From positions 1 through 5,081 of the forward strand of contig JAJRSY010000191.1 of NCBI GenBank assembly GCA_024278565.1: 5,081 nucleotides of DNA, in the 5' to 3' direction. The notes under the pieces are model-generated. The model worked only from the letters and a program-made list of their open reading frames with translations. It did no database searches and was not told the DNA's origin. Numbering within the stretch: the first letter of the stretch is position 1; the number at the start of each line of letters is the position of its first letter. Position numbers and translations under genes: made by a program. Origin of the DNA: Bacteroidota bacterium (GTDB lineage: Bacteria; Bacteroidota; Bacteroidia; Flavobacteriales; Flavobacteriaceae). Shown piece by piece: positions 5,032 to 5,081 of this stretch.

Positions 5032-5081
5032 ATGTCATTAAATCTGAACCTAGACCTCCGAGAAATAGCTACTTCGAGTAT
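5032..5081 (+). CDS. Start of an unidentified protein gene (3' end outside window)
   Basis: ATG at 5032 opens a frame that stays open for 16 complete codons to the window edge, encoding M-S-L-N-L-N-L-D-L-R-E-I-A-T-S-S. An A-rich stretch (5021-5031) and a good promoter (4986-5016) precede it, which is the usual Bacteroidota gene start. It is divergent from the DUF3109 gene, with the 284-bp element between them. Too little is visible to name the product. Confidence 0.55.
   Translation, partial: MSLNLNLDLREIATSS

Overview
The window looks like a chromosomal stretch from a marine-type member of the Flavobacteriaceae (phylum Bacteroidota). The DNA is AT-rich. Several genes are preceded by the Bacteroidota -7 promoter element TAnnTTTG instead of a Shine-Dalgarno-led layout. 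The protein families (periplasmic-TPR LytS-type kinase, LytTR regulator, DUF3109) are typical of that group. Genus cannot be fixed from this sequence.

Layout. Positions 1-261 are the right end of an ISAs1-family insertion sequence: the C-terminus of its transposase and a probable terminal inverted repeat. About 570 bases follow (262-828) with no credible gene. At 829-984 on the minus strand I call a 51-codon gene for a small membrane-anchored or exported acidic peptide. Facing away from it is a two-component pair: a LytTR response regulator (start placed at 1344, ending 2078) and, 64 bases on, a 638-residue sensor kinase with signal peptide, TPR sensor, one membrane helix and a LytS-type kinase domain (2143-4059). 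The kinase gene overlaps tail-to-tail by 11 bases with a DUF3109 gene on the minus strand (4049-4621). Beyond it lies a 284-bp non-coding mobile element (4686-4969) with 20-bp inverted ends and a 9-bp target duplication. The window closes with the first 16 full codons of an unidentified plus-strand gene (5032 on).

How the parts may work together. The kinase would sense something in the periplasm through its TPR array and phosphorylate Asp55 of the regulator. Between the regulator gene and the small-peptide gene lie two 18-bp imperfect direct repeats with a 21-bp period. They contain octamers close to the binding motif published for the E. coli LytTR regulator BtsR/YehT, with the same 13-bp gap. 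These octamers sit just upstream of the -33 position of the promoter proposed for the small peptide, and read in the same direction as it. The best reading is a compact signalling locus in which the LytTR regulator controls a divergent small membrane peptide and perhaps itself. This is a hypothesis, and it is the most interesting thing in the window.

The second notable point is the 284-bp element. It sits exactly between two back-to-back promoters (DUF3109 leftwards, the unknown gene rightwards) and leaves both core promoters intact.
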